NCBI GenBank assembly: GCA_947502495.1
Contig: CANNAC010000001.1
Location: 868,906 to 932,905, forward strand
Direction of reading: 5' to 3'
DNA: 64,000 bases
Origin: an uncultured Flavobacteriaceae bacterium
GTDB lineage: Bacteria; Bacteroidota; Bacteroidia; Flavobacteriales; Flavobacteriaceae
A program made the position numbers and the translations under genes. Below, one piece after another: positions 18,590-27,796 of this stretch. Position 1 is the stretch's first letter. Each line of letters starts with the position of its first letter. The notes below the pieces were generated by a model, which was not told the origin of the DNA, did not search any database, and saw only the letters and a program-made list of their open reading frames with translations.

Positions 18590-18746
18590 CCTTTCGTTAT
18601 GGAAAGATTGCGTTAGGGATTGAGGCATTTGTTGAAGCTCTTTTTTGTTTTTCTCAAAAAAAGCGACTGCCGAAAGCGCGACCCCTGAAGCTTTTCAGCG
18701 AAAGTGGGTAACGCCCAACTGCGCTAAAGCTTTGTTGGACACGCTC
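18590..18746. repeat. Structured, GC-richer intergenic element between the two Fe-S genes
   Basis: Within the 256-bp gap a GC-richer block contains several short hairpins. One is at about 18588-18608 (ATCCTTTC/GGAAAGAT with a bulge), and another is GGGTAACGCCC at 18706-18716. It also has GCGTTAGGGATTGAGGC and CGAAAGCGCGACCCC. From memory, similarly worded blocks (starting GCGTTAGGGAT and ending GGGTAACGCCC) recur between genes in Flavobacteriaceae. I cannot verify copy number here. It could be a mobile interspersed repeat or a structured RNA in the mRNA. Confidence 0.45.
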
Positions 18747-18754
18747 AAATTATT

Positions 18755-20068
18755 TTACTCGTTTTTCCAGTTTAATCTATCTTGCTGGTTGTAAGGCCAT
18801 GGTGCACCGTTATTTTCAATATTGGTCATCATATTGTTTAACTCTGTTGGCGCATCACTTTTCTCCATTACCAAATAACGACGCATCTCGATAATAATAG
18901 ATAAGGGATCGATACTTACCGGACAAGCTTCTACACAAGCATTACAGCTAGTACACGCCCAAATTTCTTCGTTGGTGATATAGTCGCCAAGTAATTGCTT
19001 ACCATCGTCTTTAAATTCGCCGTTGTTTGCATCTATATTTTTACCAACTTCCTCCAGACGATCTCTGGTATCCATCATGATTTTTCTAGGCGAAAGCTTT
19101 TTACCGGTAAGGTTTGCAGGACATTCGCTAGTACATCTTCCACATTCTGTACATGTGTATGCATTTAGTAATTGTACCCAAGATAAATCTTGCACGTCAC
19201 TTGCTCCGAATTTTGCAGGCACTTCATCTTCTGCTCCTTCTGGCGCAGCTGCAAACGGGTCTGCATCTGGGTCCATCATCATTTTTACTTCTGCAGTAAC
19301 CGATGCTAAGTTGTTTAATTCTCCTTTATTATTTACGCGACCATAAAAGGTATTTGGAAATGCTAAAAGAATATGTAAATGCTTCGAAAAGTATAGGTAA
19401 TTTAAGAATATTAGGATTCCAACAATATGCAACCACCAAGCGGTTCTTTCTACAAAATGAATAGCGCCTTCTGACATCCCTGAAAATAAAGGCGTTATAT
19501 ATTGGCTAATGATATTCCCTGTATTCATTTCTTGAAAATGAAGATCGGTAGCATTCATTATTAGGAACAAAGTCATTAGTACCATTTCGAAATACAGAAT
19601 GATATTTCCATCACTTTTTGGCCAACCTTTCATTTCCGATTTCCAGAAACGCGCTAATTTTATGACGTTTCTTCTTATCCAGAAAATTACCACCGCTACG
19701 AATACTAAAATAGCTAAAACCTCGAAAGTCCCAATTAAAAAGCCATACACAGCTTCTGGTAAAACGCTAGAAAAAATACGATGCGTACCAAAAAGACCGT
19801 CGATTATAATTTCTAAAACCTCAATATTTATAATAACAAAACCTACATATACAATAACATGCATAAACCCGGAAACAGGACGTTTCACCATTTTACTTTG
19901 CCCTAAAGCAATGTTTATCATGTTTTTCCAACGTAATGATCTATTATCACTAACATCTACATCTTGCCCTAATTTTATATTACGAACAAGTTTTTTTACA
20001 TTTCTAGCAAAGTAGCCAAAGCCTACAATAAGTGCAATGGCAAAAATAATATTTGGTAAGTAATTCAT
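18755..20068 (-). CDS. Membrane-bound 4Fe-4S ferredoxin-type reductase subunit (NarI/HdrC-like)
   Basis: 437 residues. The N-terminal ~230 residues hold about five to six membrane helices, with histidines (FMHVIVYVG, WWLHIVGILI, LHILLAF) fitting a NarI-like haem b domain. The C-terminal part has two cysteine clusters, CTECGRCTSECP (about 308-319) and CTSCNACVEACP (about 367-378), for two 4Fe-4S centres. It likely links quinone to the soluble CCG subunit encoded at 17707-18498. It is 12 bp downstream of the MlaD gene on the same strand. Confidence 0.92.
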   Translation of the reverse strand: MNYLPNIIFAIALIVGFGYFARNVKKLVRNIKLGQDVDVSDNRSLRWKNMINIALGQSKMVKRPVSGFMHVIVYVGFVIINIEVLEIIIDGLFGTHRIFSSVLPEAVYGFLIGTFEVLAILVFVAVVIFWIRRNVIKLARFWKSEMKGWPKSDGNIILYFEMVLMTLFLIMNATDLHFQEMNTGNIISQYITPLFSGMSEGAIHFVERTAWWLHIVGILIFLNYLYFSKHLHILLAFPNTFYGRVNNKGELNNLASVTAEVKMMMDPDADPFAAAPEGAEDEVPAKFGASDVQDLSWVQLLNAYTCTECGRCTSECPANLTGKKLSPRKIMMDTRDRLEEVGKNIDANNGEFKDDGKQLLGDYITNEEIWACTSCNACVEACPVSIDPLSIIIEMRRYLVMEKSDAPTELNNMMTNIENNGAPWPYNQQDRLNWKNE

Positions 20069-20080
20069 GTATTGGTTGGT

Positions 20081-21028
20081 TTATTGTCTTTCGCTTTCCG
20101 GTTTGATATATCCTTCTTTATTGTTTTTTCCGAAAACGGATACTTTAATATATCTACTTGGATTTAATTTAAAGTCTTGTAATAATTCTTGTAGTTGCTG
20201 TGATGCCACTTCTAAATTGGTATACAATTCGTCATCGGTTAACAGTTTCCCAAGCGTACCTTCCCCATTATCTAAATCGGTTAAAAGAGTATTTACATTT
20301 AGTAATGTTTGGTCTAAAGTTTTCACAGTTTTAGATAATTCGACATCTTTTAAATCGGTAGAAAGCAATGCTAAATCTTCACTTACTTTCTTAAAGTTAG
20401 AAAGTACGGCGGTTAAACTGGCATCGTTTTTAGCAATTAAGGAATTGAAAGAATAGGATAAATTCTTGAATGATTTTATGGTTTCGTTTAATTCGCCAAT
20501 AGCGCTTTTCAATCCTTTATCGGAATCGTCTTCTACTATTTTATTTAAGCTAATTAAAAGAGAATCTGCAGATTGCAGTGTTCCATCTAAACCAGAACTT
20601 AATCCTGAGAAATTAGAAGTTAAGCTTTTTACTAGACCTTCTTCTACTTCAGAAGCTAAGAAATCACCACTTTTTGCAGGTGTTCCTCCTTCTACAGGAA
20701 TGATAGCCATTGCGTTTCCTCCCATTAATCCTAATTCATAAAGACGCATTTTGCTTTCCTTAGAAAACTTTAATCCTTTATCGATAGTAAAAGCAACTCG
20801 TGTTTTACCAGAATCAAAATCGTATTTAATGCTCGTAATCTTTCCTACACTATTTCCTTTAATAGTAACCGGAGATGATGGTGTAAGTGCATTGTAATCA
20901 AACTCTGTGTAGAATTCATTTTTGGGTTGAAAGATGTTTATTCCTTTCAAATAATTGATACCTATTATAAGGAATACGATTCCTAATATAACAAGTATGG
21001 CAGTTTTAACTTCTCTAGATAACTTCAA
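20081..21028 (-). CDS. MlaD/MCE-family lipid transport protein
   Basis: 315 residues. An N-terminal membrane anchor (KTAILVILGIVFLIIGINYL) is followed by the MCE domain (residues about 35-115, YNALTPSSPVTIKGNSVGKI). A long helical, coiled region follows (about 130-290) that could form a periplasm-spanning tunnel. The family binds phospholipids for transport between inner and outer membranes. The start is a TTG (21026-21028), directly before KLSREVKT, a usual N-terminus of Bacteroidota members. It sits 55 bp after the amidase gene and is presumably co-transcribed. Confidence 0.93.
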   Translation of the reverse strand: MKLSREVKTAILVILGIVFLIIGINYLKGINIFQPKNEFYTEFDYNALTPSSPVTIKGNSVGKITSIKYDFDSGKTRVAFTIDKGLKFSKESKMRLYELGLMGGNAMAIIPVEGGTPAKSGDFLASEVEEGLVKSLTSNFSGLSSGLDGTLQSADSLLISLNKIVEDDSDKGLKSAIGELNETIKSFKNLSYSFNSLIAKNDASLTAVLSNFKKVSEDLALLSTDLKDVELSKTVKTLDQTLLNVNTLLTDLDNGEGTLGKLLTDDELYTNLEVASQQLQELLQDFKLNPSRYIKVSVFGKNNKEGYIKPESERQ

Positions 21029-21083
21029 CGTTTATTGGATTGGTTATGAAACAAAATTAGAAATAAATTTACAAAGAACGACT

Positions 21084-22205
21084 CTAATTAGCACTTGTTT
21101 TTAAGGCTTCGTCTAGTGTTATTTTTTTTCCGTCTTTATAAGCGACTAAAAAACAGGAAGCATATCCTCTCTTTTTAGCATTGACTTGCAATTGCTTAGC
21201 TTTATTATAGTCTGATGTATAGCCATGAAAATATTTATAAAGATTCCCTTCTTGTTCTCTAGAAAGATCGGATAAACCTTTAAAATTATATGCTTTTAGT
21301 GCTAGTTTTCTAGAACTAGCAGCGATTTGCACTCTAAAAACCACATCTTCATAGATTTGTTCATGCTCTTTATTGGTAACGCTAGGAAACTCTTCTTGCG
21401 GTGTAAAAACAAAAGCAGCTATATTTTGGTCTAAATTCGCTTTATAATCTAAAACGGCATCACTAATAGATTTAGAAATTTCTTGTTGCCCTTTTGAAGA
21501 GTTTAAATATTTTCCTTCACTAGTATTTGTGATAAACCCAGTTTCAATAAGTACACTTGGCATATACGTATTGTGCAACACCCAAAGGCTAATTTGCTTT
21601 ACGCCTCTACTTTTTCTTTTTAATTTGTTTTGAAAGCTTTTCTCTACCAAATCTGCAAGCATAATACTTTGGTCTACGTATTCTTCTTGCATTAATGTCA
21701 ATCCTATCATGGACTCTGGCGCATTGGGATCGAAACCTTCATAATGTTTTTCATAGTTATCCTCTAGAAAGATCACTTCGTTTTCTGCTTTGGCAACATT
21801 AAAGTTTCGTTCGGTATTACCAACACCAAGGACATAAGTCTCTGTACCAGAGGCTTGCGTATGATGTGCATTACAATGTATGGATACAAATAAATCGGCA
21901 TCTGCATCATTTGCAATTTTTGCTCTACCACGAAGCGTTACAAAAACATCTGTCTTTCTAGTATAAATAACTTTTATGTTCTTATTGTTTGCTAAATTTT
22001 TACCAACTTGCAAGACAACTTTTAAGGCAATTTCTTTTTCTGTATAGCCATTTTTTGTTGGTCTTCCGGGATCATGCCCACCATGACCAGCGTCTAATAC
22101 GACAACAAACGGTTCTGTTTGTTGTGCAAAAGCAGGTGTTGCATTAACAAAAGCTGTTAATACTATTATAAAAGATAAGAAATGTAATAATCTATTCGTT
22201 TGCAT
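21084..22205 (-). CDS. N-acetylmuramoyl-L-alanine amidase with C-terminal SPOR-like domain
   Basis: 373 residues, exported (signal peptide ending ATPAFAQ). The Amidase_3 zinc domain covers about residues 30-250. It has VVLDAGHGGHDPGRP (first zinc His), EKEIALKVVLQVG (Glu), DLFVSIHCNAH (second His) and VLIETGFITN (catalytic Glu). The last ~80 residues (VFRVQIAASSRKLALKAYNF...GYASCFLVAYKDGKKI) look like a SPOR-type peptidoglycan-binding domain. It cleaves the amide between muramic acid and the stem peptide in the periplasm. It is divergent from lptD. Confidence 0.94.
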   Translation of the reverse strand: MQTNRLLHFLSFIIVLTAFVNATPAFAQQTEPFVVVLDAGHGGHDPGRPTKNGYTEKEIALKVVLQVGKNLANNKNIKVIYTRKTDVFVTLRGRAKIANDADADLFVSIHCNAHHTQASGTETYVLGVGNTERNFNVAKAENEVIFLEDNYEKHYEGFDPNAPESMIGLTLMQEEYVDQSIMLADLVEKSFQNKLKRKSRGVKQISLWVLHNTYMPSVLIETGFITNTSEGKYLNSSKGQQEISKSISDAVLDYKANLDQNIAAFVFTPQEEFPSVTNKEHEQIYEDVVFRVQIAASSRKLALKAYNFKGLSDLSREQEGNLYKYFHGYTSDYNKAKQLQVNAKKRGYASCFLVAYKDGKKITLDEALKTSAN

Positions 22206-22277
22206 ACAGATAATAACTATTTAAGGCTTGAATTATTTTAAATTGCTTAATATTAAATTAATCATAAAAAATATATG

Positions 22278-22285
22278 TAATTTTG
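22278..22285 (+). promoter_or_regulatory. -7 promoter element for lptD
   Basis: TAATTTTG matches the Bacteroidota -7 consensus TAnnTTTG. No good -33 TTG lies at the usual spacing. A transcript from here (about 22292) would exclude the in-frame TTG at 22228, supporting the start at 22333. Confidence 0.5.
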
Positions 22286-22332
22286 GCAATTCAAAAACCG
22301 AGCCATACTTTTACAAAAATACATTAAAAGCG

Positions 22333-25059
22333 TTGCGTACAAATAAATTTCATATACTTTTTACTCTAAGTTTTACCATGCTTATTAACATGTGTGGCTT
22401 TGCTCAAGACAGACCAAAATCTGGAGGAGAGATAGAACCCGTAAAAAAGAGCGATACCATTGCAGTTAATGTAAACGAAGTTTTACAGCCAAACGCAAAA
22501 AATGGTACACTAGAACTTACCGAAAAAGGCCAAGACTCTACAAAAACAGATTCTGTAAAACCAAAACCGGAGTTTCTTACCGATATTGTCACCTATAAAG
22601 CTAAGGATTACACTTCTTTTAATAAAAAGGAACAAAAGCTATACTTATATAATGAAGCGGAAATTATCTATGGTGACATGGAAATTAAAGCCGGAGTTAT
22701 AGTAATAGATTATAGCAAAAACGAAGTATACGCAGGAAGAGTGAAAGATTCTGCAGGTGTTTACTCGCAGAATCCTATTTTTAAACAAGGCACACAAGTC
22801 GTAGAACCCGATTCTATCCGATTTAATATTGATACCGAAAAAGCATTAATCTTTAATTCTAGAACCGAACAATCTGGTGGATTTATTGATAGTGCCATCT
22901 CTAAAAAAGAAAATGATTCGGTTTATTTTGTTAAAAATGCAAAGTTTACCACTTCTGAAAACAGAGAAGATCCGGAATATTACTTTTTACTACGTAAAGC
23001 GAAAATAGTACCAGACGAAAAAGTGGCTACCGGTTTAACCAATATGTTTATTTACGGTGTTCCTACTCCTATTGGGTTGCCTTTTGCTTATTTCCCATTA
23101 ACCAAAAAGCAAACTTCGGGCGTTATATTTCCTAGTTTTGGAGAACAAAACTCTAGAGGATACTTTTTACAAAATGGTGGGTATTACTTCGCGCTTAGTG
23201 ACTATGTAGACTTAGCAGTTCTTGGTGATTATTATACCAATGGTAGTTATGGAATGCGTTTAGAAAGTAAATATAAAGTCCGTTATAAATTTAATGGTAG
23301 TTTAGGTTTTAGATACGAAAACTTAATTACTAGTGAACGTGGCTTTGAGGATTACGCAAAAAGCACCATTTACAATTTGCGTTGGTCACACAGTCAAGAT
23401 ACCAAAGCAAATCCGAATTCGCGTTTCTCCGCTTCTGTAAACTTAGGAAGTAGTCAATATTACCAAAACTCTATCAACCAAGTAAACGTTGCTAGTTTTT
23501 TAAATAACACCTTATCTTCTTCTATTTCGTATTCGAAAACATTTCAAGGAGAACCACAAGTAAATTTTAGTGCTACAGCAACACACTCGCAAAATACCAA
23601 CACGGAAAGCATTACCATGACGCTTCCTACAATACAAACAAGTGTTAGTAGAATTTACCCATTTGCAAACGAAACCGGAAGCAAAAATGGTATTATTGAA
23701 AATGTAAACTTTCAGTATAATTTAAGTGCAGAAAACAGAATTAGCACGACCGATTCCCTCTTCTTTAAAAAGGAAATGTGGGACGAAGCTAAAAGTGGGA
23801 TTCAACATACTATTCCTTTATCTACTAATTTTAAAATCTTTAAATACTTTAGCTTAAGTGCTAGTACAAACTACGAGGAAAATTGGACTTTTAAAACGGT
23901 TAATAAATATTATGACACCGATTTAGAGGAAGAGATAACGGTAGAAAGCAAAGGTTTTGATGCTTTTAGAACCTATAATTTTAGCACCAGTATTGGAACT
24001 ACTGTTTATGGTATGTTCAATTTTGAAAAAGAAGGCGAAAATAAAAAGATAAAAGCAATACGGCATGTAATGCGACCTTCGGTAAGTTATAATATAAATC
24101 CTTCTTTTGACAAGTATTGGGATTCTTATGAAGTAGTAAATGCCGATGGAGACGTAGAAGAGGAAGTAGAATTTTCACGATTTGAAGAAAGCCTTTATGG
24201 CGCACCAAATCAAAACTTCTCTAGTTCTTTAGGTTTAAATCTTTCTAATAATTTTGAAGCCAAAGTAAGAGATAAAGACAGTACAGCAGCAGAAGCTAAA
24301 AAAATCATTCTACTTAATAACTTAAACTTCTCTACTTCTTATAATTTTGCTGGAGACTCGCTAAAATGGAGTCCAATGCGAATTAGTGGAGGAACTCAGA
24401 TACTGAGCGATAAAATGTCTATCAACTTTGGAGCTGTTCTAGATCCTTATGCTTTAGATAACAATAATTCTAAAGTAGACACTTATAACATCAATAACGG
24501 AGGAAGCTTATTTAGACTAACCAGTGCAAACCTTACCATGAACTATACTTTAAACAGTTCCTCTTTTAATGGTAAAGAAGATGAAAGCAGAACCAATAGT
24601 AGAGAAGAAACCTTACGAAGTGGTGGACGAGCAGATGATCTTTTTGGGGTTACGGAAGATTTTGCAAATCAGCAATTAAACAATAACAAACAAGAAGACA
24701 AAGAGCCAAGCGAATTTTATAATTATAAAATACCTTGGAGTTTGCGTCTTGCCTACGCTGTTAATTATTCTAATGCTGCCAGGCAAAACGAAATATCATC
24801 ACACTCTTTAATGTTTTCTGGAGATATTGAGTTTGCGCCACGTTGGACGGTTGGAGCATCTTCTGGTTACGATTTACAAAATCAAGGTTTCACCTATACG
24901 CAATTGCGTTTTGAACGTGATTTATTAAGCTGGCGAATGAATCTTTCTTGGGTTCCTTTTAGCTCACGAAGTTCTTGGAATTTCTTTATTGGTATTAAAT
25001 CTAGTATATTAAAAGATATCAAATACGAAAAACGTAAAGATACCGACGATGAGCTTTAG
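22333..25059 (+). CDS. lptD: LPS-assembly outer membrane protein LptD
   Basis: 908 residues from the chosen TTG. The signal peptide MRTNKFHILFTLSFTMLINMCGFAQ precedes a low-complexity linker. An OstA/LptA-like N-terminal domain follows (KLYLYNEAEIIYGDMEIKAGVIVIDY), then a large barrel. The segment VPTPIGLPFAYFPLTKKQTSGVIFPSFGEQNSRG is diagnostic of LptD. The C-terminal ~600 residues are alternating barrel strands. It inserts lipopolysaccharide into the outer leaflet. TTG at 22333 is preferred to TTG at 22228: the longer frame adds 35 residues before the signal peptide and would start upstream of the promoter element. The essential disulfide cysteines of enterobacterial LptD are not evident. 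Confidence 0.92.
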   Translation: MRTNKFHILFTLSFTMLINMCGFAQDRPKSGGEIEPVKKSDTIAVNVNEVLQPNAKNGTLELTEKGQDSTKTDSVKPKPEFLTDIVTYKAKDYTSFNKKEQKLYLYNEAEIIYGDMEIKAGVIVIDYSKNEVYAGRVKDSAGVYSQNPIFKQGTQVVEPDSIRFNIDTEKALIFNSRTEQSGGFIDSAISKKENDSVYFVKNAKFTTSENREDPEYYFLLRKAKIVPDEKVATGLTNMFIYGVPTPIGLPFAYFPLTKKQTSGVIFPSFGEQNSRGYFLQNGGYYFALSDYVDLAVLGDYYTNGSYGMRLESKYKVRYKFNGSLGFRYENLITSERGFEDYAKSTIYNLRWSHSQDTKANPNSRFSASVNLGSSQYYQNSINQVNVASFLNNTLSSSISYSKTFQGEPQVNFSATATHSQNTNTESITMTLPTIQTSVSRIYPFANETGSKNGIIENVNFQYNLSAENRISTTDSLFFKKEMWDEAKSGIQHTIPLSTNFKIFKYFSLSASTNYEENWTFKTVNKYYDTDLEEEITVESKGFDAFRTYNFSTSIGTTVYGMFNFEKEGENKKIKAIRHVMRPSVSYNINPSFDKYWDSYEVVNADGDVEEEVEFSRFEESLYGAPNQNFSSSLGLNLSNNFEAKVRDKDSTAAEAKKIILLNNLNFSTSYNFAGDSLKWSPMRISGGTQILSDKMSINFGAVLDPYALDNNNSKVDTYNINNGGSLFRLTSANLTMNYTLNSSSFNGKEDESRTNSREETLRSGGRADDLFGVTEDFANQQLNNNKQEDKEPSEFYNYKIPWSLRLAYAVNYSNAARQNEISSHSLMFSGDIEFAPRWTVGASSGYDLQNQGFTYTQLRFERDLLSWRMNLSWVPFSSRSSWNFFIGIKSSILKDIKYEKRKDTDDEL

Positions 25060-25108
25060 TTAGCTGTTAGCTGTTAGCTGTTAGCTGTTAGCTGTTAGCT
25101 GTTAGCTG
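25060..25108. repeat. Heptanucleotide tandem repeat, 7 x TTAGCTG
   Basis: Seven perfect copies of TTAGCTG (49 bp) begin on the base after the lptD stop codon. The array lies in the 3' untranslated region; it has no reading frame of its own. Because the unit is 7 bp and perfect, copy number is expected to vary by slipped-strand replication. Confidence 0.97.
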
Positions 25109-25230
25109 AAGAAAATATTTTCGTATATCATTCTGAGCTTTTTGAAGTATTTATAAAACACATATCATGCTAAACTCAATTCAGAATATAATACTTGTAT
25201 TGTGTAAAATTTAATACATTAGTACTTGTC

Positions 25231-25251
25231 ATTCTGAACTCGATTCAGAAT
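25231..25251. repeat. Interspersed palindromic repeat
   Basis: ATTCTGAA / TTCAGAAT form an 8-bp perfect stem around CTCGA. A related degenerate pair occurs at about 25130-25190 (CATTCTGAGC and AATTCAGAAT). This type of palindrome is widespread between genes in Flavobacteriaceae, as far as I recall. It may act as a bidirectional terminator for lptD. Confidence 0.5.
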
Positions 25252-25337
25252 CCATATAAATAAACGTTTAATTAAAAGAGATTTCCACCTTCCTTCCTAC
25301 GGCAGGCAGGCTCAGGAAATGCAAAAATAAATTTTCT

Positions 25338-25718
25338 ATGAAAAAAATAATCACTACACCAAACGCTCCTGCTCCTATTGGGCCATACAACCAAGCAGTT
25401 CTTTCTGGAAATACTTTATATACTTCTGGACAAATTGCATTACATCCAGAAACTGGAGAATTGGTTATGGACGATATTAAAACGGAAACCAAACAAGTTA
25501 TGGAAAACATGAAAGCAGTTCTTGCTGCTGCAAACATGACTTTTGACAACGTAATTAAAACGTCTATTTTTATTAGTGATATGCACAACTTTGCACAAAT
25601 AAACGAAGTGTATGGTCAGTATTTTGACAACGACTCTGCTCCTGCTAGAGAAACTGTGGAAGTTGCTAATCTTCCAAAATTTGTAAATGTTGAGATTAGC
25701 TGTATTGCTGTTTTATAA
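25338..25718 (+). CDS. RidA family reactive intermediate deaminase
   Basis: 126 residues, the normal length of the YjgF/YER057c/UK114 family. Conserved parts are APAPIGPYNQAV at the N-terminus, LYTSGQIALHPETGELV and the C-terminal APARETVEVANLPKFVNVEISCIAV, which contains the active-site arginine and glutamate. It hydrolyses reactive enamine/imine intermediates produced by PLP enzymes. Its last 6 bases overlap the convergent CPBP protease gene. It has its own intergenic region after the lptD repeats. Confidence 0.96.
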   Translation: MKKIITTPNAPAPIGPYNQAVLSGNTLYTSGQIALHPETGELVMDDIKTETKQVMENMKAVLAAANMTFDNVIKTSIFISDMHNFAQINEVYGQYFDNDSAPARETVEVANLPKFVNVEISCIAVL

Positions 25719-26396
25719 AAATAGCTGCTGTACCCAATCTGGAATAACATGCTCTTTATTTAAATACAATAGTGTTAATCCTATGGTATCACCAAAGCCG
25801 TGGATTAACACTAATAAGAGTAAATTATTCCTGTTCTTATTAAATATTAAGGACATACAAAACGACCACAAAAAGATAGAAACTACGCCAACGATGCCTT
25901 GATAAAAGTGGGAAACCCCAAAATAGATCGAAGTAATAAGCGCAGAGCATATCCAGGATTTGTTGGTATCGCCTAGTAAGATTGCTAATCCTTTCATGTA
26001 ATAGCCACGAAATAGAAATTCTTCACCAAAGGCTGCAAAGACCCACATGATAACCATTATGGCTATATAGCCCACTATATTTCCTTTAATATCTTCTAAA
26101 GAGGATACATCAAATACTCCCAATAGTAATTGAAGGATTGGATCTAAAATAATGCTAAACACAACAAAAAGAATCACCGTTAGTATTACACTCTTTAAAA
26201 CGGTTCTTTTAGTAATTGGTTTCCCTATTCCAAACTTGGACCAGTCAAAATTGCTTCCCCATAAAATCAAGAAAGCAATTGCTAGTCCGAAAAAAAACAC
26301 AAAATTACGATCTATAAAACCAAATAAAGGCGCAATTAGCATGGTAAAAACAACCATGTACGGTTTGGTTAAAAAAGTATATATCTTCGTTTTCAT
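25713..26396 (-). CDS. CPBP family intramembrane glutamic endopeptidase
   Basis: 227 residues with six to seven predicted membrane helices. The three family motifs are visible: EEFLFRGYYMKG (EExxxR), YFGVSHFYQG (FxxxH) and HGFGDTIGLTLLY (HxxxD/N). Members (Abi/CAAX-like proteases) cleave within membranes; natural targets in Bacteroidota are mostly unknown. The gene is immediately downstream of the phosphoesterase at 26401, with a gap of 4 bp, so they are likely one transcript. Confidence 0.9.
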   Translation of the reverse strand: MKTKIYTFLTKPYMVVFTMLIAPLFGFIDRNFVFFFGLAIAFLILWGSNFDWSKFGIGKPITKRTVLKSVILTVILFVVFSIILDPILQLLLGVFDVSSLEDIKGNIVGYIAIMVIMWVFAAFGEEFLFRGYYMKGLAILLGDTNKSWICSALITSIYFGVSHFYQGIVGVVSIFLWSFCMSLIFNKNRNNLLLLVLIHGFGDTIGLTLLYLNKEHVIPDWVQQLFL

Positions 26397-26400
26397 ATTC

Positions 26401-27573
26401 TTATAATTCTATTTTTTCTCCATCTGACAATACTCTGTAGTATTTATCTTCTTGTATTAGTAAACCTTCCGAATACTTATTAGGCCAATTCTTATTGTAA
26501 TCTTTTGGATGCTTTACATCGATTGCAAATACTTTTCCGTTGTATAATTTCTTAACCTTTCGTTGTAATGTATGTCCGACAACAATAGCTTTCCCTTGAA
26601 ATTTATCGATTCCTTTTTCTACTTCTTCTTGCGATAAGTCGTCTTTAAAATAGCCTCGATACCAACAAATTCCTTTTTTGGAAGATATGACTAACTGTTC
26701 TACGGTTTGTTCTGGTTTCGGAAAATACGCATGGTAATAATTAGCTCTATTCCTCTGATTTACCTCAGCTATTGTAATGTCATAATTTGCAATATCCGGA
26801 TGAATTCCTCCATGCGCAAATAGGTTTCCGTTAATGCGTTCTAAAGTGTTTTTGGAAGCCATCCACTTTCCTATAAATGACTTTTCATTATATAAATCAT
26901 GATGCTGTTTTCCTAAAATAGAGGCAACGCCATAATATTTGAAGGAAGCCGATTTAAATTTTCCTTGCATAGTATACAACTCATGATTCCCAATAATAAA
27001 ATGTACAAATCCGCCTTGTTTTTTTGCTTCTTGCTCTAATTTGTAGATAAACCAAAGTACTTGAGTTGTAGAAAAACCTCTATCCACAAAATCGCCAACT
27101 AAAACGAGATGTCCTTTACCAAAGGTCCAATTCAAGTTCGTATCGATTACCTTATTGGTGATTAAATAATCTCTAAACGTTTTATAACCACTCTCGATAT
27201 CGGAGATAGCCAAAATAGGTGCATCATCTTCATATACAGCCTTTGGTGTGATGAATTCTGATTTTAAAGTAAAGCTAAACGTGGACGAATCGATAGGAAA
27301 ATAGCAACTCGCTACTATTTCTTCGTTGGAAGCATATTCCTTCTTGTCAAGATAAAAACCATCTGTTTTATCACCTTTAAGATAGTTTACGGTAAAAGTA
27401 CTGTCGTTTTCATAAAATACATACGGACCTTCTTTATCTAGATTTAGATATAACGGATTTTCGCCATAACTAACACTTCCGTTTAGGTAGACTACGATGG
27501 CAATTCCAATAAATAACAAACCAAGGATTGTACTTAGAATGTGTTTTAAATAGCGGTGGATTCTTTTTTTCAT
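26401..27573 (-). CDS. Membrane-anchored metallophosphoesterase
   Basis: 390 residues. An N-terminal membrane segment (ILSTILGLLFIGIAIVVYL) anchors a periplasmic or extracytoplasmic phosphoesterase domain. Its motifs in order are ILAISDIESG (a variant first motif with DIE in place of DxH), VLVGDFVDRG, IIGNHELYTM, FAHGGIHP and VVGHTLQRK. DFVDRG and GNHE resemble the PPP-type protein phosphatase group, so it may act as a Ser/Thr phosphatase-like enzyme. I use the ATG at 27571-27573 rather than the upstream TTG at 27618, which adds an uncharged-poor extension. Confidence 0.82.
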   Translation of the reverse strand: MKKRIHRYLKHILSTILGLLFIGIAIVVYLNGSVSYGENPLYLNLDKEGPYVFYENDSTFTVNYLKGDKTDGFYLDKKEYASNEEIVASCYFPIDSSTFSFTLKSEFITPKAVYEDDAPILAISDIESGYKTFRDYLITNKVIDTNLNWTFGKGHLVLVGDFVDRGFSTTQVLWFIYKLEQEAKKQGGFVHFIIGNHELYTMQGKFKSASFKYYGVASILGKQHHDLYNEKSFIGKWMASKNTLERINGNLFAHGGIHPDIANYDITIAEVNQRNRANYYHAYFPKPEQTVEQLVISSKKGICWYRGYFKDDLSQEEVEKGIDKFQGKAIVVGHTLQRKVKKLYNGKVFAIDVKHPKDYNKNWPNKYSEGLLIQEDKYYRVLSDGEKIEL

Positions 27574-27796
27574 GCGTTTAAAATTTGATGTTCGTTTTTG
27601 GATTGATGATTTCTGCAAATGTATTTCGATGTTATTCCCTGAAGAACTTTTTGTGATGAACAGAACTATTCCAACTATAAAAATGCGATCACACTATAAT
27701 TAGGTTCTTATCCCCTTTTTAAAGACATATACAACGAAAAACAGATAGTTGGTCACTATTAATTATTTCTAAGTCTGATTCTACTATTTTTGTATT

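Noticed and set aside
22228-22332. 35-codon upstream extension of lptD
   Set aside because: It would begin at a TTG before the -7 element and places a non-signal sequence before a good signal peptide.
27785-27792. TATTTTTG as promoter of the LytS-type kinase
   Set aside because: Fits the -7 consensus but would start transcription at or within 5 nt of the ATG and has no -33 TTG at normal spacing.
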